Of a stretch of DNA of 64,000 nucleotides, positions 8,202 to 16,288 are shown in pieces. Position 1 is the first letter of the stretch, and each line of letters opens with the position of its first letter. The notes beneath the pieces are model-generated. The model searched no databases. It saw only the letters and a list, made by a program, of their open reading frames with translations, and was not told the origin of the DNA. The DNA is from Streptomyces sp. ISL-1 (lineage in GTDB: Bacteria; Actinomycetota; Actinomycetes; Streptomycetales; Streptomycetaceae), in NCBI RefSeq assembly GCF_018614585.1, contig NZ_JAGGOI010000023.1, positions 180,875-244,874 of the forward strand. Direction: 5' to 3'. Position numbers and translations under genes: made by a program.

Positions 8202-8630
8202 CTAGTCCCAGGCGCGGCCCGTGCGGCCCCGTTTTGTGTCCGCGCGTTGCTTCTTCTCTCGCAGGCGGCGTTCATTGATGCCGCGCGGGATCTTCGTCGC
8301 CCGGCGGGGCCGCGGTGGCGGCGCCGTCGCCTCTGCGAGCAGCGTCGCCAGGCGCACCGCCGCCGTTTCGCGGTTGCGCCACTGCGAGCGGTGCTCCGAT
8401 GAGCGTACGGCGATCACCCCGCCGACCATCCGGCCCGCGAGCCGCTCCATCGCGCGGTCCTTCCAGACCTGCGGCAGCGCCTCCGTCTTGGCGAGGTCGA
8501 AGCGGAGCTCCACCTGTGAGTCGCTGGTGTTGACGTGCTGGCCACCCGGCCCGGACGACCGCGAGAAACGCCACATGAGCTCGGCCTCCGGCAGGGAGAC
8601 CGAACCGCGGATGATGTAGGGACCGGACAT
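8202..8630 (-). CDS. arfB: ArfB/YaeJ-like peptidyl-tRNA hydrolase
   Basis: Small release-factor-like protein of 142 aa with the GGQ catalytic loop (RSSGPGGQHVN near 25-35), followed by VELRFDLAKTEALP. The basic C-terminal tail (RATKIPRG...RREKKQRADTKRGR) in this family inserts into the empty mRNA channel of stalled ribosomes. It would hydrolyse peptidyl-tRNA on non-stop complexes. There is no codon-recognition domain, which separates it from RF1 and RF2. The start is uncertain between ATG 8630 and ATG 8639; the GGGGGG tract between them is very close to 8630. Confidence 0.85.
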   Translation of the reverse strand: MSGPYIIRGSVSLPEAELMWRFSRSSGPGGQHVNTSDSQVELRFDLAKTEALPQVWKDRAMERLAGRMVGGVIAVRSSEHRSQWRNRETAAVRLATLLAEATAPPPRPRRATKIPRGINERRLREKKQRADTKRGRTGRAWD

Positions 8631-8661
8631 GCCCCCCATGGTCGCGTGCCGCGCCGTTCGC

Positions 8662-8703
8662 GTCACCCGCTTTTCCGCACCCGCTTTTCCGCACCCGCTT
8701 TCC
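8662..8703. repeat. 14-bp tandem repeat, three copies
   Basis: The unit CGCACCCGCTTTTC occurs three times in a row with small changes, upstream of the ArfB-like gene and in the divergent promoter region shared with terD. No function is evident. Confidence 0.7.
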
Positions 8704-8900
8704 GCGCCGTCTGTCCGCAGTGACTGCCCGCCGCCGCTTTCCGCCGCGCTTTCGCGACCCAGCACGGCCGAGTGCAGCCGAGTACGGCAAATAAAGAATG
8801 GCGGGTGGAACTTGGCAGTCCCCTGCCTGCGTTATGACGGGTGACGGTAGCTTCGGGAGCGCTCGAAGACCGCACATTCGACCACGAAGGGGACTTCCCA

Positions 8901-9476
8901 ATGGCAGTAAGCCTGTCCAAGGGCGGCAACGTCTCGCTCACCAAGGAGGCCCCGGGCCTGACCGCCGTCACGGTCGGCCTTGGCTGGGACGTCCGCACCA
9001 CCACCGGCACGGACTTCGACCTCGACGCCTCCGCGATCGGCGTCAACCCCGGTGGCAAGGTCGCCTCCGACGCCCACTTCGTCTTCTTCAACAACAAGGC
9101 GACGCCCGACCAGACCATCGTCCACACCGGTGACAACCGCACCGGCGAGGGCGGCGGCGACGACGAGCAGATCAACGTCAACCTGGCGGGTCTGCCGGCC
9201 GACGTCGACAAGATCGTCTTCCCGGTCTCGATCTACGACGCCGTCAACCGCAGCCAGAACTTCGGCCAGGTGCGCAACGCCTACATCCGCATCGTCAACC
9301 AGGCCGGCGGCGCCGAGCTCGCGCGCTACGACCTGAGCGAGGACGCCGCCACCGAGACCGCGATGGTCTTCGGCGAGCTCTACCGCAACGGCGCGGAGTG
9401 GAAGTTCCGCGCGGTCGGCCAGGGTTACGCCTCGGGTCTTGAGGGCATCGCCCGTGACTTCGGCGTCAACCTCTGA
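8901..9476 (+). CDS. terD: TerD-family stress/tellurium-resistance protein
   Basis: Full-length TerD/CABP protein of 191 aa beginning MAVSLSKGGNVSLTKE. It shows the acidic calcium-binding loops TGTDFDLDASAIGV near 38 and SDAHFVFFNN near 55, the GEGGGDDEQINVNL segment near 80, and the C-terminal YASGLEGIARDFGV. ATG 8901 follows AAGGGGA at good spacing. TerD proteins are cytosolic, calcium-binding and linked to stress and development in actinomycetes; tellurite detoxification as such is not proven. The gene stands alone and ends in a strong hairpin. Confidence 0.93.
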   Translation: MAVSLSKGGNVSLTKEAPGLTAVTVGLGWDVRTTTGTDFDLDASAIGVNPGGKVASDAHFVFFNNKATPDQTIVHTGDNRTGEGGGDDEQINVNLAGLPADVDKIVFPVSIYDAVNRSQNFGQVRNAYIRIVNQAGGAELARYDLSEDAATETAMVFGELYRNGAEWKFRAVGQGYASGLEGIARDFGVNL

Positions 9477-9493
9477 CGCTCACCGCAGTGTTC

Positions 9494-9527
9494 AGGGAGC
9501 CCCCGGCCACGCGGCCGGGGGCTCCCT
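9494..9527 (+). terminator. terD terminator hairpin
   Basis: Perfect 15-bp stem (arms 9494-9508 and 9513-9527, AGGGAGCCCCCGGCC) with a 4-nt ACGC loop, 17 bp after terD. It could also serve the convergent peptidase gene that ends at 9564. Confidence 0.88.
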
Positions 9528-9563
9528 GCTCTCCGCCCGCTCTCCGCCTGCCCGCCCGCTCCG

Positions 9564-10997
9564 CTACGGCCGCGCCGGCTTCTTGTCGCCGTACAGCCAG
9601 GTGCCCCACAGCTTCTCCAGGTCCATGCCGGACTGCTCCTCCACGTACGCGGTGAAGTCGGCGGTCGAGGCATTGCCGTGCCGGTGCGCCTTCGCCCAGC
9701 CCTCCAGGATCCTGTAGAAGGAATCCTCGCCGACCGCCTGGCGGATCTTGTGGATGACCATCGCTCCGCGCCCGTACACCGGCTGGCCTGAGACCTCGGC
9801 CGCGGAGGGCGGATCGGCAGGCGGGAAGGCCCAGTTTTTCTCGTTGTCGAAGGCCTCCTCGAAGCTCTCCTGGGCCGGGGTGTCCTCGAAGTCCTCGGCC
9901 CAGATCCACTCCGCGTACGTGGCGAGGCCCTCGTTGAGCCACATGTCCTTCCAGGACTCGGGCGTCACGGAGTTGCCGTACCACTGGTGCGCGATCTCGT
10001 GGACAAGCGTCTCGACGTCGAATTCTCCCGCCGGGAAGACGGGCCTGGTCTGGGTCTCCAGGGCGTACCCGACCTCGTCCGTCGGGACGACGATCGCGCC
10101 GATGGAGGAGAAGGGGTAGGGGCCGAAGTTCTCCTTCGCCCACTTCATGATCTCGGGGATACGGGCGAGCAGCTGCGCGCTCTCGCCGGCCACAGCCGGG
10201 TCGACGGCGGTGTGGACGTCCAGGCCGGAGGACGTGCGAGAGCGCTCCACCTTGTACTCGCCGATGGCGAGCGTGGCGAGGTAACTGGCCATCGGCTCCT
10301 TCGACTTCCAGGCGAAGGTGGTGCGGCCGCCGGTGGTGTGCTCGCTCTTCAACTCCCCGTTGGAGATGGCCTTCAGCCGCTCGGGGACGGTGACGGTGAT
10401 GTCGTACGCGGCCTTGTCACTCGGGTGGTTGTTGCTGGGGAACCAGGTCATCGACCCGGTGGGCTCGCCGACCGCGAGCGTGCCGTCCGCGGTCTTCAGC
10501 CAGCCCTCCACGTCGCCTTCCTCCTCGTCGCCGACCTCCCCGCCGCTGCCCTGGTTGATGATCTCCTGCGGCTCCCCGGAGTAGCGGACGACGGTGCGGA
10601 AGGTCTTGCCCTTCTCGATGTCGCGGTGCGGGCGCAGCGTCAGCTCGTCACCCGCGTGGTTGGCGGCGGCCCTCTTGCCGTCGACGGTGGCGCTGTCGAC
10701 GGTCAGCTTGTGGAGGTCGAGATTGAAGGCGCTCAGGTCCTGGGTGGCACGGGCGGTGATCTCGGCGGTGCCCTCGATGCGGCCCGTCTCCGGCTCGTAG
10801 GCGAGATTGAGGGCGTAGTGCTGGACGTCGTAACCGCCGTTGCCGAGACCGCCGAAGAGCGGATCGCGTACGCCTGATGCGCCCGGCTTGCCGTGCACGG
10901 CCGCCCCGCCGTCGGTGCATCCCGCGAGGAGAAGCAGGGCGACGGCGGGCGTCAGGGTGCGTAGCGCCAGATTGCGTACGAGAGTTCGCTGATCCAC
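9564..10997 (-). CDS. M1-family zinc metallopeptidase lipoprotein
   Basis: Protein of 477 aa exported as a lipoprotein: basic start, hydrophobic core LTPAVALLLLAG, then a lipobox cysteine (LLAGC). The gluzincin site HEIAHQ lies near 330, followed 18 residues later by the third zinc ligand in LNEGLATYAEW, the M1 spacing. An N-terminal beta-saddle domain precedes the catalytic domain. The large C-terminal helical domain of full-size aminopeptidase N (about 850 aa) is absent, as in short bacterial M1 proteins. It probably trims peptides at the outer face of the membrane. It is convergent with terD. Confidence 0.85.
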   Translation of the reverse strand: MDQRTLVRNLALRTLTPAVALLLLAGCTDGGAAVHGKPGASGVRDPLFGGLGNGGYDVQHYALNLAYEPETGRIEGTAEITARATQDLSAFNLDLHKLTVDSATVDGKRAAANHAGDELTLRPHRDIEKGKTFRTVVRYSGEPQEIINQGSGGEVGDEEEGDVEGWLKTADGTLAVGEPTGSMTWFPSNNHPSDKAAYDITVTVPERLKAISNGELKSEHTTGGRTTFAWKSKEPMASYLATLAIGEYKVERSRTSSGLDVHTAVDPAVAGESAQLLARIPEIMKWAKENFGPYPFSSIGAIVVPTDEVGYALETQTRPVFPAGEFDVETLVHEIAHQWYGNSVTPESWKDMWLNEGLATYAEWIWAEDFEDTPAQESFEEAFDNEKNWAFPPADPPSAAEVSGQPVYGRGAMVIHKIRQAVGEDSFYRILEGWAKAHRHGNASTADFTAYVEEQSGMDLEKLWGTWLYGDKKPARP

Positions 10998-11145
10998 ACA
11001 GTTGATCCTATGGGTGCGGGTATCGGAGCCGCGGGCCCATATCCGGCCGATCCCCGGATCTACGGATCTACGGCGCCCAGGGCCGGCGATGCCCGGCGGG
11101 GCAGCCGGACTCGGAGTGGGGCGCCCCCCGTGACACCATCACCCC

Positions 11146-11643
11146 GTGCTCGACATCGGCTACTCCCTCTCCCGTCGCTTCCCCGACCCCCCGCAGACCG
11201 ACTACCGCCGCGCGGACGTCCAGGCCCTGCGGCACGACCTGTTCTGCGGGGACGTCTATCTCGCCGACACCAAAGAGGACCGCGAGGTCTCCACAGCCTG
11301 GGGATGGGTGCCGGTGCTCGACTTCGCCTGGGCGCTGTGCGACATCGTCGAGCGGATCGACCGCGACCCGCTCGGCAGCCGCGCCGCCAAACCCCAGCAC
11401 GCCGAGCTGGACTTCACCGAGTCCGCCGACCGGATGCTCTTCGAGCGTCGCTTCGGCTGGGTCGATGTCGAGGCCGACTGGATGCCGGGCGACGAACCAC
11501 CCCTGACTTTCAGCCACACCGAGCTGCGCCGCGAGGCCCGCGACTTCCTGCACGATCTGATCGCGGATCTGTCCGACATGCACGAGGGGCTCGAAGACAA
11601 CCCAGTCGTATGGGACCTCCAGGCCCGTTTTCCGCGCCTCTAA
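11146..11643 (+). CDS. Conserved hypothetical protein, 165 aa
   Basis: Acidic, Trp/Asp-rich soluble protein without signal peptide or membrane segment. Stretches such as EVSTAWGWVPVLDFAWAL and the C-terminal ARDFLHDLIADLSDMHEGL look like a folded alpha/beta domain, but I recognise no catalytic motif and no named family. The GTG start at 11146 is the first in frame and gives codon use typical of the region. It is divergent from the peptidase gene and 100 bp before the oxidoreductase. Confidence 0.6.
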   Translation: MLDIGYSLSRRFPDPPQTDYRRADVQALRHDLFCGDVYLADTKEDREVSTAWGWVPVLDFAWALCDIVERIDRDPLGSRAAKPQHAELDFTESADRMLFERRFGWVDVEADWMPGDEPPLTFSHTELRREARDFLHDLIADLSDMHEGLEDNPVVWDLQARFPRL

Positions 11644-11742
11644 GTGTATTGACCCGCAGCGTCCCGAGGCTGTTGACCTCAAGCGGGCTTGAGGTTGGAG
11701 GGTGTTCCCGAAGAGCCACGAGTCAGCTCAGAGGAGCCCGTC

Positions 11743-12768
11743 ATGCACGCCATCCGCCTCCACACCTTCGGCCCCGCCGAGAACCTTCACCACGAGCGGA
11801 CCGATGCCCCGCTACCCGGCCCCGGCCAGGTGCGGATCGCCGTCGCCGCGGCCGGCGTCCATCTCCTCGACACCGCCCTGCGCGAAGGCATGACCGGCCC
11901 CTACCCGGCCCCCGTCGAGCTGCCCACCATTCCCGGTCGCGAGGTCGCGGGCGTGGTCGAGTCGCTCGGCGAAGGCACCGATCCGGGCTGGCTCGGCAAG
12001 CGGGTCGTGGTCCACCTCGGCATGGCGCCCGGAGGCTACGCGGAGCTCGCCGTCGCCGCGGCCGCCAAGTTGCACGAGATCCCGGGCACCCTCGACGAGG
12101 CCGAGGCCGTCGCAATGATCGGGACGGGCCGTACGACGATGGGCATCCTGCAGTTCACCGAGCTCGGCCCCGACGACATCGCGATCGTCCCGGCCGCGGC
12201 CGGCGGCATCGGCACACTGCTCGTGCAGTACGCGAAGAACGCCGGCGCCCTCGTCATCGGCCTCGCGGGCGGCCCCGCCAAGGTCTCCCGGGTCCTCGAG
12301 AACGGCGCCGACCTGGCCGTCGACTACTCCCAGGAATCCGTCGGGGAGATCCCGGGCAGCCCGAGCTGGCCCGACCAGGTCCGCGCCCACCTCGGCGAGC
12401 GGCGCGCGACCGTCGTGTTCGACTCGGTGGGCGGGGCGACCGCCCGCGCCGCAGTCGACCTCCTCGGCAAGGGCGGCAAGCACATCGTCTTCGGCTGGTC
12501 GGGCACGGGCCTGCACGACGGTGAGCCGCTGACCTACACGGACGAGGAGCTGGCGGAGCGCGGCATCACCTCCGAGAGCGTGCTCGGCCCGGTGATGATC
12601 CAGAAGGCGGGCGGCGACATACGCGCACTGGAAGAGCGCTCCCTCGCCGAGGCCGCATCGGGCCGGCTGCGCCCCGCCGTGCAGCGCTTCCCGCTCGCCG
12701 AGGCGGCCGCGGCCCACCGCGCACTGGAGAGCCGGGGCACGATGGGCAAGGTCGTCCTCGTCCCCTGA
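11743..12768 (+). CDS. NADPH:quinone oxidoreductase-like MDR-family protein
   Basis: Zinc-independent medium-chain dehydrogenase/reductase of 341 aa. The N-terminal GroES-like domain includes IPGREVAGVVESLG near 64-77. The nucleotide-binding domain has a quinone-reductase style loop, PAAAGGIGTLLVQYAK near 150, followed by DSVGGATA near 228. Zinc-ligand cysteines of alcohol dehydrogenases are missing. ATG 11743 with GAGGAG upstream is preferred to GTG codons further 5'. It probably reduces quinones or enones with NADPH. Tandem degenerate repeats follow the stop. Confidence 0.8.
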   Translation: MHAIRLHTFGPAENLHHERTDAPLPGPGQVRIAVAAAGVHLLDTALREGMTGPYPAPVELPTIPGREVAGVVESLGEGTDPGWLGKRVVVHLGMAPGGYAELAVAAAAKLHEIPGTLDEAEAVAMIGTGRTTMGILQFTELGPDDIAIVPAAAGGIGTLLVQYAKNAGALVIGLAGGPAKVSRVLENGADLAVDYSQESVGEIPGSPSWPDQVRAHLGERRATVVFDSVGGATARAAVDLLGKGGKHIVFGWSGTGLHDGEPLTYTDEELAERGITSESVLGPVMIQKAGGDIRALEERSLAEAASGRLRPAVQRFPLAEAAAAHRALESRGTMGKVVLVP

Positions 12769-12774
12769 GCCCAA

Positions 12775-12900
12775 GAACCGAGTGGCGCAAGAACCGAGCG
12801 AGCCTGAGAACCGACCGGCGCAAGACCGACCGGCCCTAAGAACCGACCGGCGCCCTAAGAACCAAGCGGCCCAAGAACCGAGCGAGCCTGAGAACCGAGT
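12775..12900. repeat. Degenerate tandem repeat spanning the 3' end of the GNAT gene
   Basis: Variants of AAGAACCGA(C/G)CGGC recur about eight times between the two convergent genes. The two longest copies (around 12789 and 12871) share AAGAACCGAGCGAGCCTGAG. The array runs into the last 15 or so codons of the acetyltransferase, so its C-terminus (SQARSVLGPLGS) is repeat-encoded. Confidence 0.75.
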
Positions 12901-13358
12901 TCGGTGAGCACCTCGTCGGTCAGCCGGTAGACCGTCCACTCGTCCTGCGGCTTCGCTCCCAGTGCGCGGTAGAAGTCGATCGACGGGGTGTTCCAGTTCA
13001 GTACGGACCACTCCAGGCGCTCGTAGCCGCGCTCCACACAGATCCGCGCCAGCTCTACCAGCAGCGCCTTGCCGTATCCGCCGCCGCGCAGCCCCGGCCG
13101 TACGTACAGATCCTCCAAAAAGATGCCGTGCACCCCACGCCACGTCGAGAAATTGAGGAACCAGAGCGAGAAGCCCGCGACCTCCCCGTCCGCCGTCTCC
13201 GCGATATGCGCGAAGGCGGCGGGCCGATCGCCGAACAGCGCCTCGTGCAGCTGCTCCTCGCTCGCTCTGGCCTCTTCCAGGGCCTTCTCGTACTCGGCGA
13301 GTTCGCGGATCATGCGGTGGATCTCGGGGACATCAGCGGGTGTGGCGTGACGAATCAT
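12855..13358 (-). CDS. GNAT-family N-acetyltransferase
   Basis: Protein of 167 aa with the full GNAT fold. It starts MIRHATPADVPEIHRMI, motif A is DLYVRPGLRGGGYGKALLVELA near 90-110 (acetyl-CoA pyrophosphate loop RGGGYG), and the later YERLEWSVLNWNTPSIDFYRALGA matches the diamine/polyamine acetyltransferase subgroup. The last 15 residues come from the neighbouring repeat array and probably replaced the original end. It starts only 4 bp downstream of a truncated phosphotransferase gene on the same strand. Confidence 0.85.
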   Translation of the reverse strand: MIRHATPADVPEIHRMIRELAEYEKALEEARASEEQLHEALFGDRPAAFAHIAETADGEVAGFSLWFLNFSTWRGVHGIFLEDLYVRPGLRGGGYGKALLVELARICVERGYERLEWSVLNWNTPSIDFYRALGAKPQDEWTVYRLTDEVLTELGSQARSVLGPLGS

Positions 13359-13362
13359 GCGG

Positions 13363-13640
13363 TCAGCCTGCCTGCCGCCCCGCCCGCTGTGCGAGCAGTA
13401 TCCGACCGATGGACACCTGCTCCGCCGCGAGTTTGAGGGCGGCGGGCGTACCGTCCGGGCGCTCCGCCGGCAGGACGAGCGCGCACCAGCCGTGCATGGG
13501 GCGACCGGTCTGCCGCAGCTCCCAGCGCTCCAGGAAGTCGGCGGCCCGCTGCGGCAGCGCGGCGATGAACTCCCGGCCCGCGTCGCCCCCGTACTTGAAC
13601 TGCGTGGCCGCCGGCTCTTCCGGTGATCCCGGCGCTGACG
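13363..13640 (-). pseudogene. N-terminal stub of an aminoglycoside/hydroxyurea phosphotransferase
   Basis: The frame reads FKYGGDAGREFIAALP, then FLERWELRQTGRPMHGWCAL and RPDGTPAALKL. This is the start of APH(6)/hydroxyurea-phosphotransferase proteins, including the ATP-binding Lys in ALKL. Homology stops there: the frame runs on for about 15 unrelated residues to a stop at 13363. The remaining roughly 200 aa with the catalytic HxDxxxxN and DxD are absent. The true start is unclear. I infer a deletion that removed the 3' two thirds of a resistance-type kinase. Confidence 0.6.
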
Positions 13641-13699
13641 AGGCCGAACGCGGGGGCCGTCCGTCGTCGCATCGCGGCACTGCCGGTAGCCTCCCGCCC

Positions 13700-15097
13700 A
13701 TGAGCAGGAGCACCGTCAACGGCGGAATATCGTTCTGGTACGCGCAGGAGGGCACCCCCGTTCCCCGGGAGCCCCTCCCCGGTGACGCCACCGCGGACAT
13801 CTGCATCGTCGGCGGCGGATACACCGGTCTGTGGACGGCGTACTACCTCAAGAAGGCCGTGCCCTTCCTGAACATCACGGTCCTCGAGGGCAAGTTCTGC
13901 GGCTACGGCGCCTCCGGCCGCAACGGCGGCTGGCTCTACAACGGGGTCGCCGGCCGCGACCGCTACGCCAGGCTCCACGGCCACGACGCCGCCGTGCGCC
14001 TCCAGCAGGCCATGAACGACACCGTCGACGAGGTGGTGCGCGTCGCCGCGGAAGAGGGCGTCGACGCCGACATTCACCAGGGCGGCGTACTCGAAGTCGC
14101 CTATACCCCGGCCCAGTTGACCCGCCTCAAGGCCTTCCACGCCGTCGAGATCGCCTTCGGCGAGAAGGACCGCGTACTGCTCGGCGCCCGCGAGACCGCC
14201 GAGCGCGTACGCGTCACCGGAGCCGTCGCCTCCACCTGGACCCCGCACGGCGCCCGCCTGCACCCCGTGAAGCTCGTCAAGGGCCTGGCGGCGGCCGTCG
14301 AAGCACTGGGCGTCACCATCCACGAGTCGACGCCCGTCACGGAGATCAAGCCCAAGCACGCCATCACGCCGTACGGCACGGTCCGCGCCCCGTACATCCT
14401 GCGCTGCACCGAGGGCTTCACCGCGAGCCTCAAGGGCCAAAAGCGCGACTGGCTCCCCATGAACTCCTCCATGATCGCGACGGAACCACTCCCCCCGTCC
14501 GTCTGGGACACAATCGGCTGGGACGGTCGCGAGGCCCTCGGCGACATGGCTCACGCCTACATGTACGCGCAGCGCACCGCGGACGACCGCATCGCCCTGG
14601 GCGGCCGGGGCGTCCCGTACCGCTTCGGCTCGAAGACCGACAACGACGGCCGCACCCAGCCCGCCACCATCGAAGCGCTGCGCGAGATCCTGATCCGCCT
14701 CTTCCCGACCACCGCGGGCGTCCGCATCGACCACGCCTGGTCGGGCGTCCTCGGCGTCCCCCGCGACTGGTGCGCCACGGTCACCCTGGACCGCTCCACC
14801 GGCCTCGGCTGGGCGGGCGGCTACGTCGGCTCCGGCGTGGCCACCACCAACCTCGCGGCCCGGACCCTGCGCGACCTGATCCAGCAGGACTCGGGCCAGG
14901 CGGGCGGCACCGAACTCACCTCGCTGCCCTGGGTGAACCACAAGGTCCGCAAGTGGGAGCCGGAGCCGCTGCGCTGGCTGGGCGTGCACGGCATGTACGC
15001 GGCCTACCGCGCGGCGGACCGCCGGGAGGCGGGCGCGCGCACGGTGGAGACGGACCGCATCGCGCGGGTGGCGGACAAAATCGCGGGCCGCCACTAA
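13700..15097 (+). CDS. FAD-dependent amine/amino-acid oxidoreductase (DAO family)
   Basis: Protein of 465 aa with the dinucleotide fold CIVGGGYTGLWTAYYL near 34-50, an Arg-Asn-Gly-Gly flavin loop (SGRNGGW near 73), and the C-terminal FAD motif GWAGGYVGSGVATTNLAARTL near 368-390. The layout resembles gamma-glutamylputrescine oxidase and glycine-oxidase-like enzymes, which oxidise a secondary or primary amine to an imine with H2O2. The ATG at 13700 is the first sensible start and lies divergent from the kinase stub. No polyamine pathway gene is adjacent, so the substrate is open. Confidence 0.82.
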   Translation: MSRSTVNGGISFWYAQEGTPVPREPLPGDATADICIVGGGYTGLWTAYYLKKAVPFLNITVLEGKFCGYGASGRNGGWLYNGVAGRDRYARLHGHDAAVRLQQAMNDTVDEVVRVAAEEGVDADIHQGGVLEVAYTPAQLTRLKAFHAVEIAFGEKDRVLLGARETAERVRVTGAVASTWTPHGARLHPVKLVKGLAAAVEALGVTIHESTPVTEIKPKHAITPYGTVRAPYILRCTEGFTASLKGQKRDWLPMNSSMIATEPLPPSVWDTIGWDGREALGDMAHAYMYAQRTADDRIALGGRGVPYRFGSKTDNDGRTQPATIEALREILIRLFPTTAGVRIDHAWSGVLGVPRDWCATVTLDRSTGLGWAGGYVGSGVATTNLAARTLRDLIQQDSGQAGGTELTSLPWVNHKVRKWEPEPLRWLGVHGMYAAYRAADRREAGARTVETDRIARVADKIAGRH

Positions 15098-15099
15098 GC

Positions 15100-15434
15100 C
15101 CTACCTGCTGGTCCGGCAGCGCGTCGAACGAGACCCGGATCGCCGCCTTGTCACCACTGGCGGCGGTCACCGCGCGCACGGAACCGTCAGGCGTACGCGT
15201 GTTGTTGAAGAAGACGAAGTGGTCGTCGCTGAGCACCCGGCCGCCGTGGCAGACGAGCGCGCACACGTCCATCGCCACGCTGCCGGCCCACGTCATACCC
15301 AGCACGTTGAAGTCACCGGCATCGTCCGCCTCCGACAGCGGGTCCGGAACCGACGCTCCCGTGCCCGCACCAAGCCGCCCGCGCAGACCGTAGCGCCCCA
15401 GCAGATCGACCGGCTCGGTGCCGGTGGGGCGCAT
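15100..15434 (-). pseudogene. Truncated TerD-domain protein
   Basis: From ATG 15434 the frame reads LLGRYGLRGRLGAG and then the TerD core: SEADDAGDFNVLGMTWAG, VLSDDHFVFFNNTRTPDGSV, KAAIRVSFDALP. A complete TerD module continues about 70 residues with the VVVAASLDG-type strand and the C-terminal half. Here homology ends near 15110, exactly where the FAD oxidoreductase gene stops. It looks like the N-terminal part of a TerD-like protein cut by the rearrangement that placed the oxidoreductase beside it. Confidence 0.65.
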
Positions 15435-15491
15435 GGGAGGGCGAGTGCCAGTGAGATCACTGTGTGGTTCGGCTGGGTAGGGTCCCGAGGC

Positions 15492-16232
15492 ATGACTGCC
15501 TCAGAGCCGACCATCCTCGCCACCTCGGGTGGTCACCGCGTCGGGGACCGCACAATGGTGGCCTTCGACGCTCTCGTGCACCATGCCGTCGACCTGTCCG
15601 GGGTTGATGGACGTCGGCCCCGGGTTATGTACGTCGGTACGGCAATCGGCGACGCCGAGCACTTCACTGCACGCATGAGCGAGGCCGCTCGAGTCGCAGG
15701 ATTCGACCTGACCCCGCTGCATCTCTTCCCCATGCCGAACCTTGAGGACGTCGAGGGCGCCGTGCTCGATCAGGACGTCGTCTGGGTGATGGGCGGCTCG
15801 GTTGCGAACCTGTTGGCGGTGTGGCGGGTCCACGGGCTCGACGCCATCTTCCGTCGCGCTTGGGAGACAGGTGTCGTGCTCAGCGGTGTCAGTGCGGGGT
15901 CGATCTGTTGGTTCCAGGGCGGCACCACCGACTCCTTCGGCCCCGAACTACGGCCGCTCACCGACGCACTCGGCTTCCTGCCCTACGGGAACGGTGTCCA
16001 CTACGACAGCGACAAGGGGCGGCGTCCACTGGTGCACCAGCTCGTCGCGGACGGCACCTTGCCCACCACACACTGCACCGACGACGGGGTCGGCCTCGTC
16101 TACCGGGGAACCGAACTCGTTGAAGTTGTCGCGGAAGTGGCGGGTAAGGGTGCCTATCTCGTTGCGCGCGACGGCGACTCGGCCGTCGAAGAACGCATGG
16201 AACCGCGCCTGCTGCCGCGACAGCGGAGCTAG
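15492..16232 (+). CDS. pepE: Peptidase E (S51 family)
   Basis: Protein of 246 aa with the S51 nucleophile elbow GVSAGSICWF near 131-140 and the preceding WVMGGSVANLLAVW near 97-110. PepE cleaves dipeptides with N-terminal aspartate; cyanophycinase is a relative. No signal peptide is present, so it should be cytoplasmic. ATG 15492 is preceded by CCCGAGGC. It is followed by a hairpin shared with the convergent secreted-protein gene. Confidence 0.82.
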   Translation: MTASEPTILATSGGHRVGDRTMVAFDALVHHAVDLSGVDGRRPRVMYVGTAIGDAEHFTARMSEAARVAGFDLTPLHLFPMPNLEDVEGAVLDQDVVWVMGGSVANLLAVWRVHGLDAIFRRAWETGVVLSGVSAGSICWFQGGTTDSFGPELRPLTDALGFLPYGNGVHYDSDKGRRPLVHQLVADGTLPTTHCTDDGVGLVYRGTELVEVVAEVAGKGAYLVARDGDSAVEERMEPRLLPRQRS

Positions 16233-16248
16233 AAGCGGCAACACATGC

Positions 16249-16282
16249 GAAAGGACCTCCGCCCGGAAGCGGAGGCCCTTTC
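16249..16282. terminator. Hairpin between convergent genes
   Basis: Arms GAAAGGACCTCCGC (16249-16262) and GCGGAGGCCCTTTC (16269-16282) pair with one mismatch around a 6-nt loop and are followed by TCTC. It is placed to end both the peptidase E gene and the secreted protein gene at 16289. Confidence 0.8.
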
Positions 16283-16288
16283 TCTCGA

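Noticed and set aside
7310..8275. Minus-strand frame with a GPIRTGA heptad repeat
   Set aside because: The repeat follows from the 21-bp DNA array; the rest is antisense to the flavin reductase gene.
13355..15094. 579-codon minus-strand frame over the FAD oxidoreductase
   Set aside because: Valine/glycine/aspartate-rich shadow; the plus strand carries the FAD motifs.
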